From Xylocopilactobacillus apis (GTDB taxonomy: Bacteria; Bacillota; Bacilli; Lactobacillales; Lactobacillaceae): a stretch of 64,000 nt of DNA. The stretch lies in NCBI RefSeq assembly GCF_033095965.1, contig NZ_AP026801.1:1446001-1510000 (forward strand). Direction: 5' to 3'. A model generated the notes under the pieces. It was given only the letters and a program-made list of their open reading frames with translations. It was not told where the DNA came from and did no database searches. The translations under genes and the position numbers were made by a program. Below, in pieces: positions 10,552-18,775 of this stretch (the stretch's first letter is position 1; the number at the start of each line of letters is the position of its first letter).

Positions 10552-11385
10552 TTATTCAATATCAGTAGATGCTGCCATGTCTGTTTCAGACTGGTATTCA
10601 TGTAATCTATCTGTTAAACGCAAAATTGTCTCTCGTAATGCTTTTGAACCAAGGACAACATGCAAAGGAGCCGGGGTTTGATCTACGGTTTCAATAATCC
10701 GACTCGCCATTTTAGAAGGATCGCCAGGTGCTAAACCATTTGCTGGATCAAGCATTTTAAGAAAATCATGAGTCGGAGTTTGGTCATATTCAGGCATTAA
10801 ATTAGCAACATGAGCACTGCCGTAACGAAATTCAGTTCTTGCACCACCTGGTTCTATAATTGTTACACCAATGTTAAACGGTTTCAACTCCTGGGCAACT
10901 GCTTCACAAAAACCTTCAATCCCAAATTTGGTTGCATGATACATTGAATTACCCGGGTAAGCAACCTGACCGCCATATGATGAAATTTGAATAATACGGC
11001 CATGACCCTGCTTACGAAGATATGGAATAAATGAACGAATCATCTGAATAGAACCCGTTAAATTAGTTGCTAAAATTAAATTAACATCATCGTCACTTAA
11101 TTCCTCGGCAGCTCCAAAAAGTCCATATCCGGCATTGTTAATTAAAACATCAATTTGTTTGTGTTTTGAAAATGCATCTTTCACTACTTGATGAATTTCA
11201 TCAAGATTAGTGACATCAAGATGAGAGACATCCAATGTATCAGGAAAATTTTCTTGTAAATCTCTAATGTCTTTGTTGTCCTTACGAACGGTTCCAATTA
11301 CTGTATCTCCGTTTGCAAGCAGCTGTTCTGTTAAAGCTTTACCAAACCCACTGCTGATTCCTGTAATTAACCATGTCTTACTCAT
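10552..11385 (-). CDS. Classical short-chain dehydrogenase/reductase
   Basis: 277 residues; cofactor motif TGISSGFG (TGxxxGxG), NNAGYG, and the catalytic Ser/Tyr/Lys in QISSYGGQVAYPGNSMYHATKFG. The length and the IEPGGARTEF segment fit the oxidoreductase group often annotated as 17-beta-HSD-like SDR. It is transcribed toward the aldehyde dehydrogenase gene 49 nt downstream and has its own promoter candidate at 11418-11446. Substrate unknown. Confidence 0.9.
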   Translation of the reverse strand: MSKTWLITGISSGFGKALTEQLLANGDTVIGTVRKDNKDIRDLQENFPDTLDVSHLDVTNLDEIHQVVKDAFSKHKQIDVLINNAGYGLFGAAEELSDDDVNLILATNLTGSIQMIRSFIPYLRKQGHGRIIQISSYGGQVAYPGNSMYHATKFGIEGFCEAVAQELKPFNIGVTIIEPGGARTEFRYGSAHVANLMPEYDQTPTHDFLKMLDPANGLAPGDPSKMASRIIETVDQTPAPLHVVLGSKALRETILRLTDRLHEYQSETDMAASTDIE

Positions 11386-11417
11386 TGTAGTTCCTCCACT
11401 AAGTTTATTATGGAAAT

Positions 11418-11456
11418 ATCGTAAAACTTCTTAATCCGGGAACCAATTTTAAAATC
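11418..11456 (-). promoter_or_regulatory. Promoter with AATTGGTT motif, SDR/aldehyde dehydrogenase
   Basis: Minus strand: -35 TTGGTT (11441-11446), 17-nt spacer, -10 TACGAT (11418-11423), preceded by GATTTTAAAA. Same motif and same spacing as the promoters at 9016 and 17987. Confidence 0.5.
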
Positions 11457-11484
11457 AAAATTTATTAATAAGATTTTCTTATCA

Positions 11485-12372
11485 TCAATCAAATTGTTGT
11501 TTTAAAAGTTCGGCAAAGGTTTCAATATAATAGCCAGAGTTATCCTTTTTCCAATATGCATAATACTTTTGGTGAAGAGGTGTATTCCCGTTATACAAAG
11601 GCAAAACTCGATTAATTTGATGATCTATTTGACGGGCTGTTCGACTATTAGCAACTAAATATCCTTGATTAGCAGCCACTAAAAGCTGAGCTTCATCAAA
11701 AGTTTTAGCAACTTTAAATTGACTTTTTATTCCCAAGACTTCTTGATAATATTTTTCATCTTCAGATCGTTGTGGTGGATCAACAATTAAAATACATGGT
11801 AAATTACGTAATTCTGCAGCATCAATTTGGAGCTGATCTTTTGGAACAATTTCCTTAGCTACAATCGCAATAAAGTCAGTTTCGGTTAAAAATTCATTAT
11901 TATACTCATCTGATAGTGCTCGACGTTGATCAGAAAAATTTAAATCAATCTGATCACTTCGTAGCAGTCCAAATAAAGTCTCATGCATCCCATTGGTAAT
12001 TTGAACATTAACTTCTGGATATTGTTTTGAAAATTGAGCAACTGCCTGCAAAAATTCCTGTACCCCAAAGTTAACTAAGTAACCAAGTCTCAAAATATAC
12101 GCATCTTTTTGGTGCTCTGCTAATCTTTGAGTCGAAACAACTACTCGATCAACATTGCGAACAATTTCTTGTGCTTCTTGATAAAAGTATTTCCCAGCTT
12201 CAGTCAGTTCAAAACTCCGACCTTTACGTTCAATTAATTTTGTCCCGATTGTATTCTCAAGTTCTTTAATTTGTTGAGAAATAGCTGATTGTGAAATATT
12301 GCATTCTTCAGCAGCACGCGTAAAGTTATGATGCTGAACTACTGAAATAAAATACTTCATTTGTTGAAACAT
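11485..12372 (-). CDS. LysR family transcriptional regulator
   Basis: 295 residues: N-terminal winged helix-turn-helix (about 1-60, FTRAAEECNISQSAISQQIKELE) and a LysR effector-binding domain (about 90-290). Lies upstream of the SDR/aldehyde dehydrogenase pair on the same strand and downstream of another LysR gene. It probably senses a small molecule and controls one of the surrounding oxidoreductase operons; which one is not readable. Confidence 0.93.
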   Translation of the reverse strand: MFQQMKYFISVVQHHNFTRAAEECNISQSAISQQIKELENTIGTKLIERKGRSFELTEAGKYFYQEAQEIVRNVDRVVVSTQRLAEHQKDAYILRLGYLVNFGVQEFLQAVAQFSKQYPEVNVQITNGMHETLFGLLRSDQIDLNFSDQRRALSDEYNNEFLTETDFIAIVAKEIVPKDQLQIDAAELRNLPCILIVDPPQRSEDEKYYQEVLGIKSQFKVAKTFDEAQLLVAANQGYLVANSRTARQIDHQINRVLPLYNGNTPLHQKYYAYWKKDNSGYYIETFAELLKQQFD

Positions 12373-12429
12373 AATTGATGCTTCCCTTTCTAAAAAAATC
12401 TCAATCTAACTTATAAACAATGGTTCCTG

Positions 12430-12573
12430 TTAAAAAATGGTCAATTGCTTTAAAAATCTCATTTGTTTGATCATGTTTTGGTGGGGATCAGACGTGATTA
12501 GTTTACGGTATTGGAGCCGTTTATTGACTATCACGCTAAAAATTATCAAAACTAATCCCGCAGCTATAGCCAT
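12430..12573 (-). CDS. Small single-pass membrane protein
   Basis: 47 codons starting MAIAAGLVLIIFSVIVNKRL: one hydrophobic segment at residues 2-16, then a basic tail to LKQLTIF. Supported by a very good GGAGG site just upstream of the ATG, and it begins 14 nt after the stop of the LysR gene at 12587, so it should be co-transcribed with it. Family not recognised. Confidence 0.55.
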   Translation of the reverse strand: MAIAAGLVLIIFSVIVNKRLQYRKLITSDPHQNMIKQMRFLKQLTIF

Positions 12574-12586
12574 TTTTCCATCCTCC

Positions 12587-13465
12587 TTAACCTTTAACCA
12601 CTTCCTGAACTATTTTTAAAAAAGCATCAGCCGCATTAGATAAAGTACGATTTTTTCGCCAAACAAAATTAATCTCTGTACTTAATGCAGGACTTAGAGG
12701 TCGAAAAACTAAATTTGGAATATCAACAACTCTAATTAAGCGATCTATACAGTAAACCATCCCCACGTCTTCTTCCACCATCACTGCTGCGTTGAACAAT
12801 AAATTATAAGTTCCAATAATTTGTTCCGCCGGAATCGGATGACCAAACCAATTTTCGATTTGACTAAAATTATAGTTTTGACGCGGAAAAATTGCTGGCA
12901 TCTGTTCAACGTCTTGAGCTGTGATAACTTTTTTAGTGCTCAAAGGATTGGTCGGATGCATTAAGATCCCCCAAGTATCTTTAGAATCCATTGAAATAAA
13001 ATTATAACCAGCAGTATTGGTTGGATCTATTAGTAAAGCAAAATCTAAAAATCCTGATTTTATCTTATAACGTAATTCGTCGCCGCTGCCGCTATAGAGA
13101 TGAATATGAGTTTCTGGATAACGGGAACGCATTAATTTAATTGCCTTCGCAATTGGATGCATGGCTTGAGTTTCTCCGCAACCCAAATAAATATCCCCGC
13201 TGATTGACTTTTGATCGTTTAAATCATTTTTAGTTTTGGTAACCATACTTAGAATTTCTCTGGCCCGCTGTAAAAGATAGGTCCCATCATCAGTTAAGCT
13301 AAGCTGCCGACTGCCTCTGTCGGCTAACTTAACTCCTAATTCATTTTCCAGCGACTGTAGATGACGTGATAAGGCAGGTTGAGAAATATGAAGATTCTTA
13401 GCGGCTTTTGTAATGTTTCCGGTCTCTGCAATCATGACAAAATTTTGTAATTCTTCTAGCTCCAT
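12587..13465 (-). CDS. LysR family transcriptional regulator, divergent to the plus-strand operon
   Basis: 292 residues from ATG 13465 (MELEELQNFVMIAETGN), preceded by AAAGGA seven bases upstream; an in-frame ATG 33 nt upstream lacks a site. Winged helix at about 1-60 (ITKAAKNLHISQPALSRHLQSLE), effector domain at about 88-290. It is divergently transcribed from the SDR-led operon at 13575 with 109 nt between, and a palindrome (13503-13519) sits in the gap. This is the standard arrangement for a LysR activator of the adjacent operon. Confidence 0.93.
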   Translation of the reverse strand: MELEELQNFVMIAETGNITKAAKNLHISQPALSRHLQSLENELGVKLADRGSRQLSLTDDGTYLLQRAREILSMVTKTKNDLNDQKSISGDIYLGCGETQAMHPIAKAIKLMRSRYPETHIHLYSGSGDELRYKIKSGFLDFALLIDPTNTAGYNFISMDSKDTWGILMHPTNPLSTKKVITAQDVEQMPAIFPRQNYNFSQIENWFGHPIPAEQIIGTYNLLFNAAVMVEEDVGMVYCIDRLIRVVDIPNLVFRPLSPALSTEINFVWRKNRTLSNAADAFLKIVQEVVKG

Positions 13466-13502
13466 TTGTCTGTCCTTTTTTCTATGCTCTATAAGCATTG
13501 TT

Positions 13503-13519
13503 ACTAATCAGATATTAGT
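13503..13519. promoter_or_regulatory. Candidate LysR operator palindrome
   Basis: ACTAATCAGATATTAGT: perfect 6-bp arms ACTAAT/ATTAGT around 5 bp, containing a T-N11-A LysR-type core. It lies directly upstream of the plus-strand promoter (-35 TTTACA 13522-13527, 17-nt spacer, -10 TAAACT 13545-13550) between divergent genes. Confidence 0.6.
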
Positions 13520-13574
13520 ATTTTACATTGTTTAACATCAACCATAAACTTTTTATTAGAAAGTAGGTGAATAA

Positions 13575-14315
13575 ATGACAATTAAAGATAAAGTTGTCGT
13601 CATTACTGGTGCTTCAAGCGGCATTGGCGCTGCTAGTGCGAAATTATTATTAAAAAGTGGTGCTCACTTAGTTTTAGGCGCCCGTCGTACTGAACGGCTT
13701 CAATTATTAACTGAAGGTTTTGAAAAACAGGCAATTTTTCAAAAAACTGACGTGCGTGAACAAAATTCAGTTCAAAGTTTAATTGATTTAGCAGTAAATA
13801 CTTTTGGCCGAATTGACGTGCTTTTCAATAATGCAGGAATTATGCCCATTGCCAATTTAAGTGCTAATCATCATGACGAGTGGGAATCAATGATTCAAAC
13901 CAATGTGATGGGCGTATTAAATGGGATCTCTGCTGTAATTCCTGTTATGCATAAACAAGGATCAGGACAGATTATAACAACTGATTCAGTAGCAGGTCAT
14001 GTTGTATTTCCTGGTTATGCCGTTTATTGCGGGACAAAATTTGCTGTTCGCGCAATCATGGACGGTTTAAGAAAAGAAGAACATTCTAACGGCATTAAAA
14101 CTACTATTATTTCTCCAGGCGCTTCTGATACTGAACTATATCGCAGTAATCCAGATCCAGTGATGGCCAATGGTTTAATTGAATCATGGCACGAAAATGA
14201 CGATAGTTCACTTAAACCTGAAGATGTCGCAGAAGCTCTGCTATACGCCATTGATACTCCTCAACATGTTAATGTTAATGAAATTTTAGTAAGACCTTTG
14301 GGTCAAGGAGATTAA
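13575..14315 (+). CDS. Classical short-chain dehydrogenase/reductase
   Basis: 246 residues, the usual length for a classical SDR. Cofactor loop TGASSGIG, NNAGIMP, catalytic Ser in TDSVAG and YCGTKFA (YxxxK). First gene of a six-gene plus-strand operon (SDR, atypical SDR, amidohydrolase, CMD, aldo/keto reductase, CMD) driven from the LysR-controlled divergent promoter. Substrate unknown. Confidence 0.92.
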   Translation: MTIKDKVVVITGASSGIGAASAKLLLKSGAHLVLGARRTERLQLLTEGFEKQAIFQKTDVREQNSVQSLIDLAVNTFGRIDVLFNNAGIMPIANLSANHHDEWESMIQTNVMGVLNGISAVIPVMHKQGSGQIITTDSVAGHVVFPGYAVYCGTKFAVRAIMDGLRKEEHSNGIKTTIISPGASDTELYRSNPDPVMANGLIESWHENDDSSLKPEDVAEALLYAIDTPQHVNVNEILVRPLGQGD

Positions 14316-14316
14316 A

Positions 14317-14964
14317 ATGAAAACAATTTTAATTTTAGGGGCAAACGGAGCAACCGCTCAAATTGTTACCCAACGATTATTAGAGGAAACCTCTTACAAT
14401 CTTAAATTGTATTTACGTAACTCTACTCGTTTATCAAAATATCAGACTCAACCAAAAATTTCGATCATTGACGGAGATGTCCAAGATCGTTCGACTTTAC
14501 AACGGGCAATGAGGAATGTTGATCTAGTTTATTCTAACATTGGGGGCATTGATTTGGCTGCCTCAACTAAACAAATACTTGAATCAATGAAAGAATCTGA
14601 TTGTAATCGCTTGTTATTTTATAGTGCACTTGGTGCTTTATATGAGGTTCCTGGTAAATTTGGTACTTGGAATGAACAGGCAATCGCCCCCTATTTACCA
14701 GGATTTCGTGAGTCCCACGAACTCATTGAAAACGAAGATCAAATCAATACTACTGAATTTAGACCGGCTTGGCTGACAGATAAAGATGAGATCAATTACG
14801 AGATTACTTCAAGAAATGAACATTTTAAAGGTACCGAAGTATCACGTAAAAGCGTGGCTGATTTTGTAGTCAAACTAATTAAGGATCCAACCCTTTACCC
14901 AAATACCAGCGTTGGAATTAATAAACCCGGTACTGATGGGGATCACCCATCATGGTTAAATTAA
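14317..14964 (+). CDS. NAD(P)-binding atypical SDR
   Basis: 215 residues, starting MKTILILGANGATAQIVTQ, with the NAD(P)H-binding fold but no classical catalytic motif. Strongly resembles the 6563-7219 product (DEINYEITSRNEHFKGTEVS versus DEIKYSITTRNEIYNGVSVS), so the two operons share a duplicated component. Starts two bases after the SDR stop, with AAGGAG upstream. Its TAA overlaps the start of the next gene (TAATG). Confidence 0.87.
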   Translation: MKTILILGANGATAQIVTQRLLEETSYNLKLYLRNSTRLSKYQTQPKISIIDGDVQDRSTLQRAMRNVDLVYSNIGGIDLAASTKQILESMKESDCNRLLFYSALGALYEVPGKFGTWNEQAIAPYLPGFRESHELIENEDQINTTEFRPAWLTDKDEINYEITSRNEHFKGTEVSRKSVADFVVKLIKDPTLYPNTSVGINKPGTDGDHPSWLN

Positions 14965-15890
14965 TGGAACAATTTATTGATGTTTTTGCTCATGTTCTGC
15001 CGCCGCTTTTTAAGAATAAAATGTTAGAAATTGTGCCGGATGCACTTAAAGAAAACGCCTGGATGGAACATCCGCTTTTGTCCAATTTACAAAAACGGGT
15101 AGATACCATTGCAAAAGGCCATCAAGAAATTATTTCAGTAGTTAACTTAAATCCCGAAGATTATGTTGGACCAGCTGAATCATTAAATTTATGCCGCCAA
15201 GCTAATACCGAGTTAAAAAGCATAGTTAGTCAGTACCAAGAATATTTTCCACAAGCAGTGGCGATGATTCCAATGAATAATATTGATGGCGCATGTCAAA
15301 TAATTGAAGAAGATGTTGCTAAAGATTCGACTTTTGCGGGTATTCAATTATTTACTCGCGCTTTGGGTCATTCCATCACCAACCCTGCTTATCAGCCAAT
15401 TTTTGAGTTAATGAATCAAATTAACAAACCAATTTGGCTTCACCCGGTGTTTGATAAACGAAAACCTGACAATAATGTAACTTTTAGTTGGGAATATGAG
15501 TTAACCATTGCGATGAACTCAATCGTGCAGGCTCAATATTTTGAACAATATCCTAATTTAAAAATTATTGTTCATCACGCAGGCGCGATGGTTCCTTTTT
15601 TTGCCGAAAGAATTCGTTACACCCAAAACGAACAGAATTATCAAGATTTCAAAAAATTCTTTGTTGACACTGCTCTTTTAGGTAATCCCAAAGCTTTGGA
15701 ACTAACGGTTGATTTCTTTGGCATTGACCATGTTTTATTCGGCACCGATGCACCACTCGGGATTCCGCCAATTGGCGCAACCAAAACCATTGAAGATGCT
15801 CTAACGCAGACAAACTTAAAAGAAAATGATTTAGAAAAGATTTTTCATCAAAATTGGAAGCAAATGCAGAAAGGAATAACTAATGAATAA
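14964..15890 (+). CDS. Amidohydrolase family protein (amidohydrolase_2 type)
   Basis: 308 residues from ATG 14964, which overlaps the previous stop as TAATG; an in-frame ATG at 14952 would add four residues. TIM-barrel metal-dependent hydrolase/decarboxylase related to ACMSD and gamma-resorcylate decarboxylase: IDVFAHVLP at the N terminus (one His of the usual pair replaced by Phe), IWLHPVFD, IVHHAGAMVPFFAERI and VLFGTDAPLG with the late Asp. A decarboxylase of an aromatic or muconate-type acid is plausible beside two CMD genes, but that is inference. Confidence 0.85.
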   Translation: MEQFIDVFAHVLPPLFKNKMLEIVPDALKENAWMEHPLLSNLQKRVDTIAKGHQEIISVVNLNPEDYVGPAESLNLCRQANTELKSIVSQYQEYFPQAVAMIPMNNIDGACQIIEEDVAKDSTFAGIQLFTRALGHSITNPAYQPIFELMNQINKPIWLHPVFDKRKPDNNVTFSWEYELTIAMNSIVQAQYFEQYPNLKIIVHHAGAMVPFFAERIRYTQNEQNYQDFKKFFVDTALLGNPKALELTVDFFGIDHVLFGTDAPLGIPPIGATKTIEDALTQTNLKENDLEKIFHQNWKQMQKGITNE

Positions 15891-16572
15891 TATCGAAGCT
15901 GATTTTCAAGAAGTCATCTCTTCTTGGGTAAAAGACGTCGACACTCATTGTGCAGTACATCTTAAAAACGATCGGTTCCTCATCCCTTTAATTGCCGGAA
16001 CGGTTCAAGGTGTTACTACCTCAATCAAAGAACAAACTAAAAAAACTCTGGCAGCTGGGATTAAACCGGAAGTAATTGTCGAAGTAATTTATCAGCTCGC
16101 TCCAGGGACTGGAATTTTAAGAGTTCAAAAATCTTTAATCGAAGTCCAAAAGGCTTTCGATGAAGAAAACATTGAATTAAAAAAAATAACTATTGATGAA
16201 GATCCTGAATTTGGCGCCAAAGTCCAAGCCAAAATTTATGGAACTGAAATCAAAAACCTCCTTCATGATTTACCAGATCAGTCAGGCAATTTTATTCCTG
16301 AAGCCTTAACAGAACATTTCTTTAACGATTTTTACGGTCGAGAAGCTTTATCAGTCAAAGACCGGGAACGCTACGGCTTACTAGGACTAATTGCTTTAAA
16401 TGTCGATTTTCAAATCAAAGCCCACGCTCGGGGCAGTCTTAAGGCTGGAAACTCTGAAAGTGAACTGATATGGTCGGTTATTCAACTTCTGCCTTATGTT
16501 GGATTCCCTTTTGTAGTCAACAGCGCCCAAGTAATTCACAAATCTGCTGTTGAGTTAGGAGAAACAAAATGA
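15883..16572 (+). CDS. CMD family protein, two-domain
   Basis: 229 residues. N-terminal CMD-like part (about 15-100, LIPLIAGTVQGVTTSIKEQT...VIYQLAPGTGILRVQKSL) and C-terminal CMD part (about 135-225, KDRERYGLLGLIALNVDFQIKAHARGSLKAGN...PYVGFPFVVNS). Overlaps the amidohydrolase end by 8 nt and its own stop overlaps the next start (ATGA). Counterpart of the 258-residue CMD in the opposed operon. Confidence 0.83.
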   Translation: MNNIEADFQEVISSWVKDVDTHCAVHLKNDRFLIPLIAGTVQGVTTSIKEQTKKTLAAGIKPEVIVEVIYQLAPGTGILRVQKSLIEVQKAFDEENIELKKITIDEDPEFGAKVQAKIYGTEIKNLLHDLPDQSGNFIPEALTEHFFNDFYGREALSVKDRERYGLLGLIALNVDFQIKAHARGSLKAGNSESELIWSVIQLLPYVGFPFVVNSAQVIHKSAVELGETK

Positions 16573-17588
16573 AATATACCAAATTAGGCCATAGTGGTCT
16601 CGATGTCTCAAGAATTTGTCTAGGAACAATGGGGTTTGGCCGACCTGAATCGGGCATGTTCCCTTGGGCGATCGATCAACAAAAAAGTGAAGCAGTAGTC
16701 GCTAAAGCATTAGATCTCGGAATCAACTTTTTTGATACAGCTAATATCTATTCTCATGGTGACAGCGAAGAATATCTCGGAAATGCTCTTAATAAATTAG
16801 CTAAACGAGACCAAATCGTTGTCGCTACGAAGGTCTTCTACACACCTGGTAATGAACCGAACCAACACGGCCTTTCCCGTAAGGCAATCATGTATCAGAT
16901 TGACCAAAGTTTAAAGCGGCTAAAAATGGATTATGTTGACCTATACATTATTCATCGTTGGGATTATAACACTCCAATCGAAGAAACAATGGAAGCGCTA
17001 CATGATTTAGTTAAAACCGGAAAAGTTCGTTACTTAGGTGCATCAGCGATGTTTGCTTGGCAGTTAGAACAGGCGCAAAACGTTGCTGAAAAACACAATT
17101 GGACTAAATTTATTTCGATGCAGAACCACTATAACCTCCTTTACCGCGAGGAAGAACGGGAAATGATTCCATATTGTCAAGATCAGGACATTGCGTTAAC
17201 CCCCTACAGTCCTTTAGCATCCGGGCGCTTAACCCGTCAATGGAGTGGTGATACTTTAAGATATCAAACTGATACCGTTGCAAAGGGCAAATACGATGCC
17301 GATAAAGAGCTTGATTTACCAATTGTCAAAAGGGTCGGCGAAATTGCCGCTAAGTACAATGTCCCTCAAGTTCAAGTTGCCCTCGCTTGGCTTTTACATC
17401 AACCTCAGATGGCTGCTCCGATCATGGGAGCAACTAACCCAGATCATCTCGCTAGTGCGGCTAAAGCAGTTGATCTGAAATTAACAGCAGATGATTTAAA
17501 TTATCTTGCTGAACCATATCAGACGCATCGATTAGTTGGGCCGCTAACCCCAACGACCAAGACTTTACAAGATAAAAGGAGAAGATAA
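16569..17588 (+). CDS. Aldo/keto reductase
   Basis: 339-residue NADPH-dependent carbonyl reductase with a TIM barrel. Catalytic tetrad visible: Asp in NFFDTANIYSHG, Tyr in the same segment, Lys in VVATKVF, His in LYIIHRWDY. C-terminal cofactor-binding segment APIMGATNPDHL. YajO/aryl-alcohol-dehydrogenase-like group. Starts in a 4-nt overlap with the CMD gene and ends one base before the next CMD gene. Confidence 0.93.
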   Translation: MKYTKLGHSGLDVSRICLGTMGFGRPESGMFPWAIDQQKSEAVVAKALDLGINFFDTANIYSHGDSEEYLGNALNKLAKRDQIVVATKVFYTPGNEPNQHGLSRKAIMYQIDQSLKRLKMDYVDLYIIHRWDYNTPIEETMEALHDLVKTGKVRYLGASAMFAWQLEQAQNVAEKHNWTKFISMQNHYNLLYREEEREMIPYCQDQDIALTPYSPLASGRLTRQWSGDTLRYQTDTVAKGKYDADKELDLPIVKRVGEIAAKYNVPQVQVALAWLLHQPQMAAPIMGATNPDHLASAAKAVDLKLTADDLNYLAEPYQTHRLVGPLTPTTKTLQDKRRR

Positions 17589-17589
17589 A

Positions 17590-17910
17590 ATGGCAAAAAA
17601 ACAAACTGCAGGACGCGAACAATTAGGAGATTTTGCTCCTAAATTTGCTGAATTAAATGATGATGTGTTATTTGGAGAAGTGTGGTCAAGAGAAGATAAA
17701 TTATCTGCTCGTGACCGAAGCATGATCACTTGTGCGAGCTTAATGTCTCAAGGACTTTCCCCTCAACTAGAAGCTCATATGAAGATTGCAAAGGAAAACG
17801 GGGTCACCAAAGACGAAATGGTTGAATTAATCACCCATTTATCTTTTTACGCCGGTTGGCCGAAAGCGTGGTCAGCATTTAGTTTGGCTAAAGAGATTTT
17901 TAAAGATTAA
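17590..17910 (+). CDS. CMD family protein, single domain
   Basis: 106 residues, a single CMD domain: DRSMITCASLMSQGLSPQLEAHMKIAKENGVT followed by ELITHLSFYAGWPKAWSAF. Typical length for a one-domain member. Last gene of the plus-strand operon, one base after the aldo/keto reductase stop, and followed by a terminator. The third CMD gene in 10 kb. Confidence 0.88.
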   Translation: MAKKQTAGREQLGDFAPKFAELNDDVLFGEVWSREDKLSARDRSMITCASLMSQGLSPQLEAHMKIAKENGVTKDEMVELITHLSFYAGWPKAWSAFSLAKEIFKD

Positions 17911-17917
17911 GCGTTGA

Positions 17918-17943
17918 AAACACAGAATTTTTTCTGCGTTTTT
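17918..17943 (+). terminator. Intrinsic terminator of the plus-strand oxidoreductase operon
   Basis: AACACAGAA and TTCTGCGTT pair around a T loop and are followed by a T run. Confidence 0.8.
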
Positions 17944-17975
17944 TATTACTAATAAGTAAAACTAATAAATAAACC

Positions 17976-18015
17976 CCTTTTTTGAATTGGTTATTTGAAA
18001 ATGTATAAATAAAAT
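17976..18015 (+). promoter_or_regulatory. Promoter with AATTGGTT motif, flavodoxin/reductase operon
   Basis: -35 TTGGTT (17987-17992), 17-nt spacer, -10 TAAAAT (18010-18015), preceded by TTTTTTGAA. Third copy of the motif seen at 9037 and 11439. A related TTAACCAAATAAT lies near 18050, before the start codon. Confidence 0.5.
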
Positions 18016-18081
18016 TAAGACTATTATCTTTAGTTTTAATGGCAAATATTAACCAAATAATCAAAAAACAGGAGTTCAAAA

Positions 18082-18774
18082 ATGAATCAAAAAATTGGAA
18101 TTATCGCTGCAATTGTGGGAGTTTGTGCAGTAATCATCGGCTGGAATATCTATCAGCACCAACAAGCTCGGCCTCAAACACAATCGATCTCAAAAAGCAG
18201 TTCTAATAGCTCAAACAGCTCGAGCAGTTCTGCCAGTCAAACAAGCAAAAAAACACCGACCGAAAGCAACAAACCTTTGATCGTCTTCTTTTCTCGGACC
18301 GGTCAAAATTATGGCGGATCAAACCTTAAAATTGGTAATACTCATCGAATTGCTAATTTTATTGCTGAAAGAACCGGCGGTGATCTTTATGAAATAGTAC
18401 CTGCCAAAGATTACCCAAAAACTTATGATGCTACCACTGCTCAGGCTCAAAAAGAACAACAGAGCAATGATCGGCCGAAAATTAAAAATAAGATGCCGGA
18501 TGTTTCAAAATATGAAACGATTTTTATCGGATATCCAATTTGGTGGAGTGAACCACCAATGATTGTTCTTACATTTCTCGAACAAGTTGATCTAAAAAAC
18601 AAAAAGGTGGTCCCTTTTGATACAAATGCTGGGTCAGGTTTTGGCGACAGCATTGAAATCTTGAAGAAGGCTGCTCCAAAGTCAAAATTCCTTGAAGGAT
18701 TTGAGATCGCTGGGTCTGAAGCAGCCGGGGCTAAAAACAAAGTCAATTCTTGGCTGAAATCAATTGGTTACTAA
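18082..18774 (+). CDS. Membrane-anchored, probably extracellular flavodoxin-like protein
   Basis: 230 residues: N-terminal signal anchor (about 4-22), a Ser/Thr/Lys-rich linker (about 35-65, almost all small polar residues), then a flavodoxin-like domain (PF12682 type). The FMN phosphate loop is in FFSRTGQNYGG...GNTHRIA; IFIGYPIWWSEPP is the second signature. The short N terminus and Ser-rich linker suggest an N-in/C-out topology, which would put the flavin domain outside the cell. No lipobox: the Cys at 15 has Val before it. RBS AGGAG. Operon partner is the next gene, a ferric-reductase-like flavocytochrome. Confidence 0.85.
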   Translation: MNQKIGIIAAIVGVCAVIIGWNIYQHQQARPQTQSISKSSSNSSNSSSSSASQTSKKTPTESNKPLIVFFSRTGQNYGGSNLKIGNTHRIANFIAERTGGDLYEIVPAKDYPKTYDATTAQAQKEQQSNDRPKIKNKMPDVSKYETIFIGYPIWWSEPPMIVLTFLEQVDLKNKKVVPFDTNAGSGFGDSIEILKKAAPKSKFLEGFEIAGSEAAGAKNKVNSWLKSIGY

Positions 18775-18775
18775 A

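Noticed and set aside
18082-18150. Lipoprotein signal in the flavodoxin-like protein
   Set aside because: The only early Cys (residue 15) is preceded by Val rather than Gly, Ala or Ser and lies inside the hydrophobic core, so a plain signal anchor is more likely.
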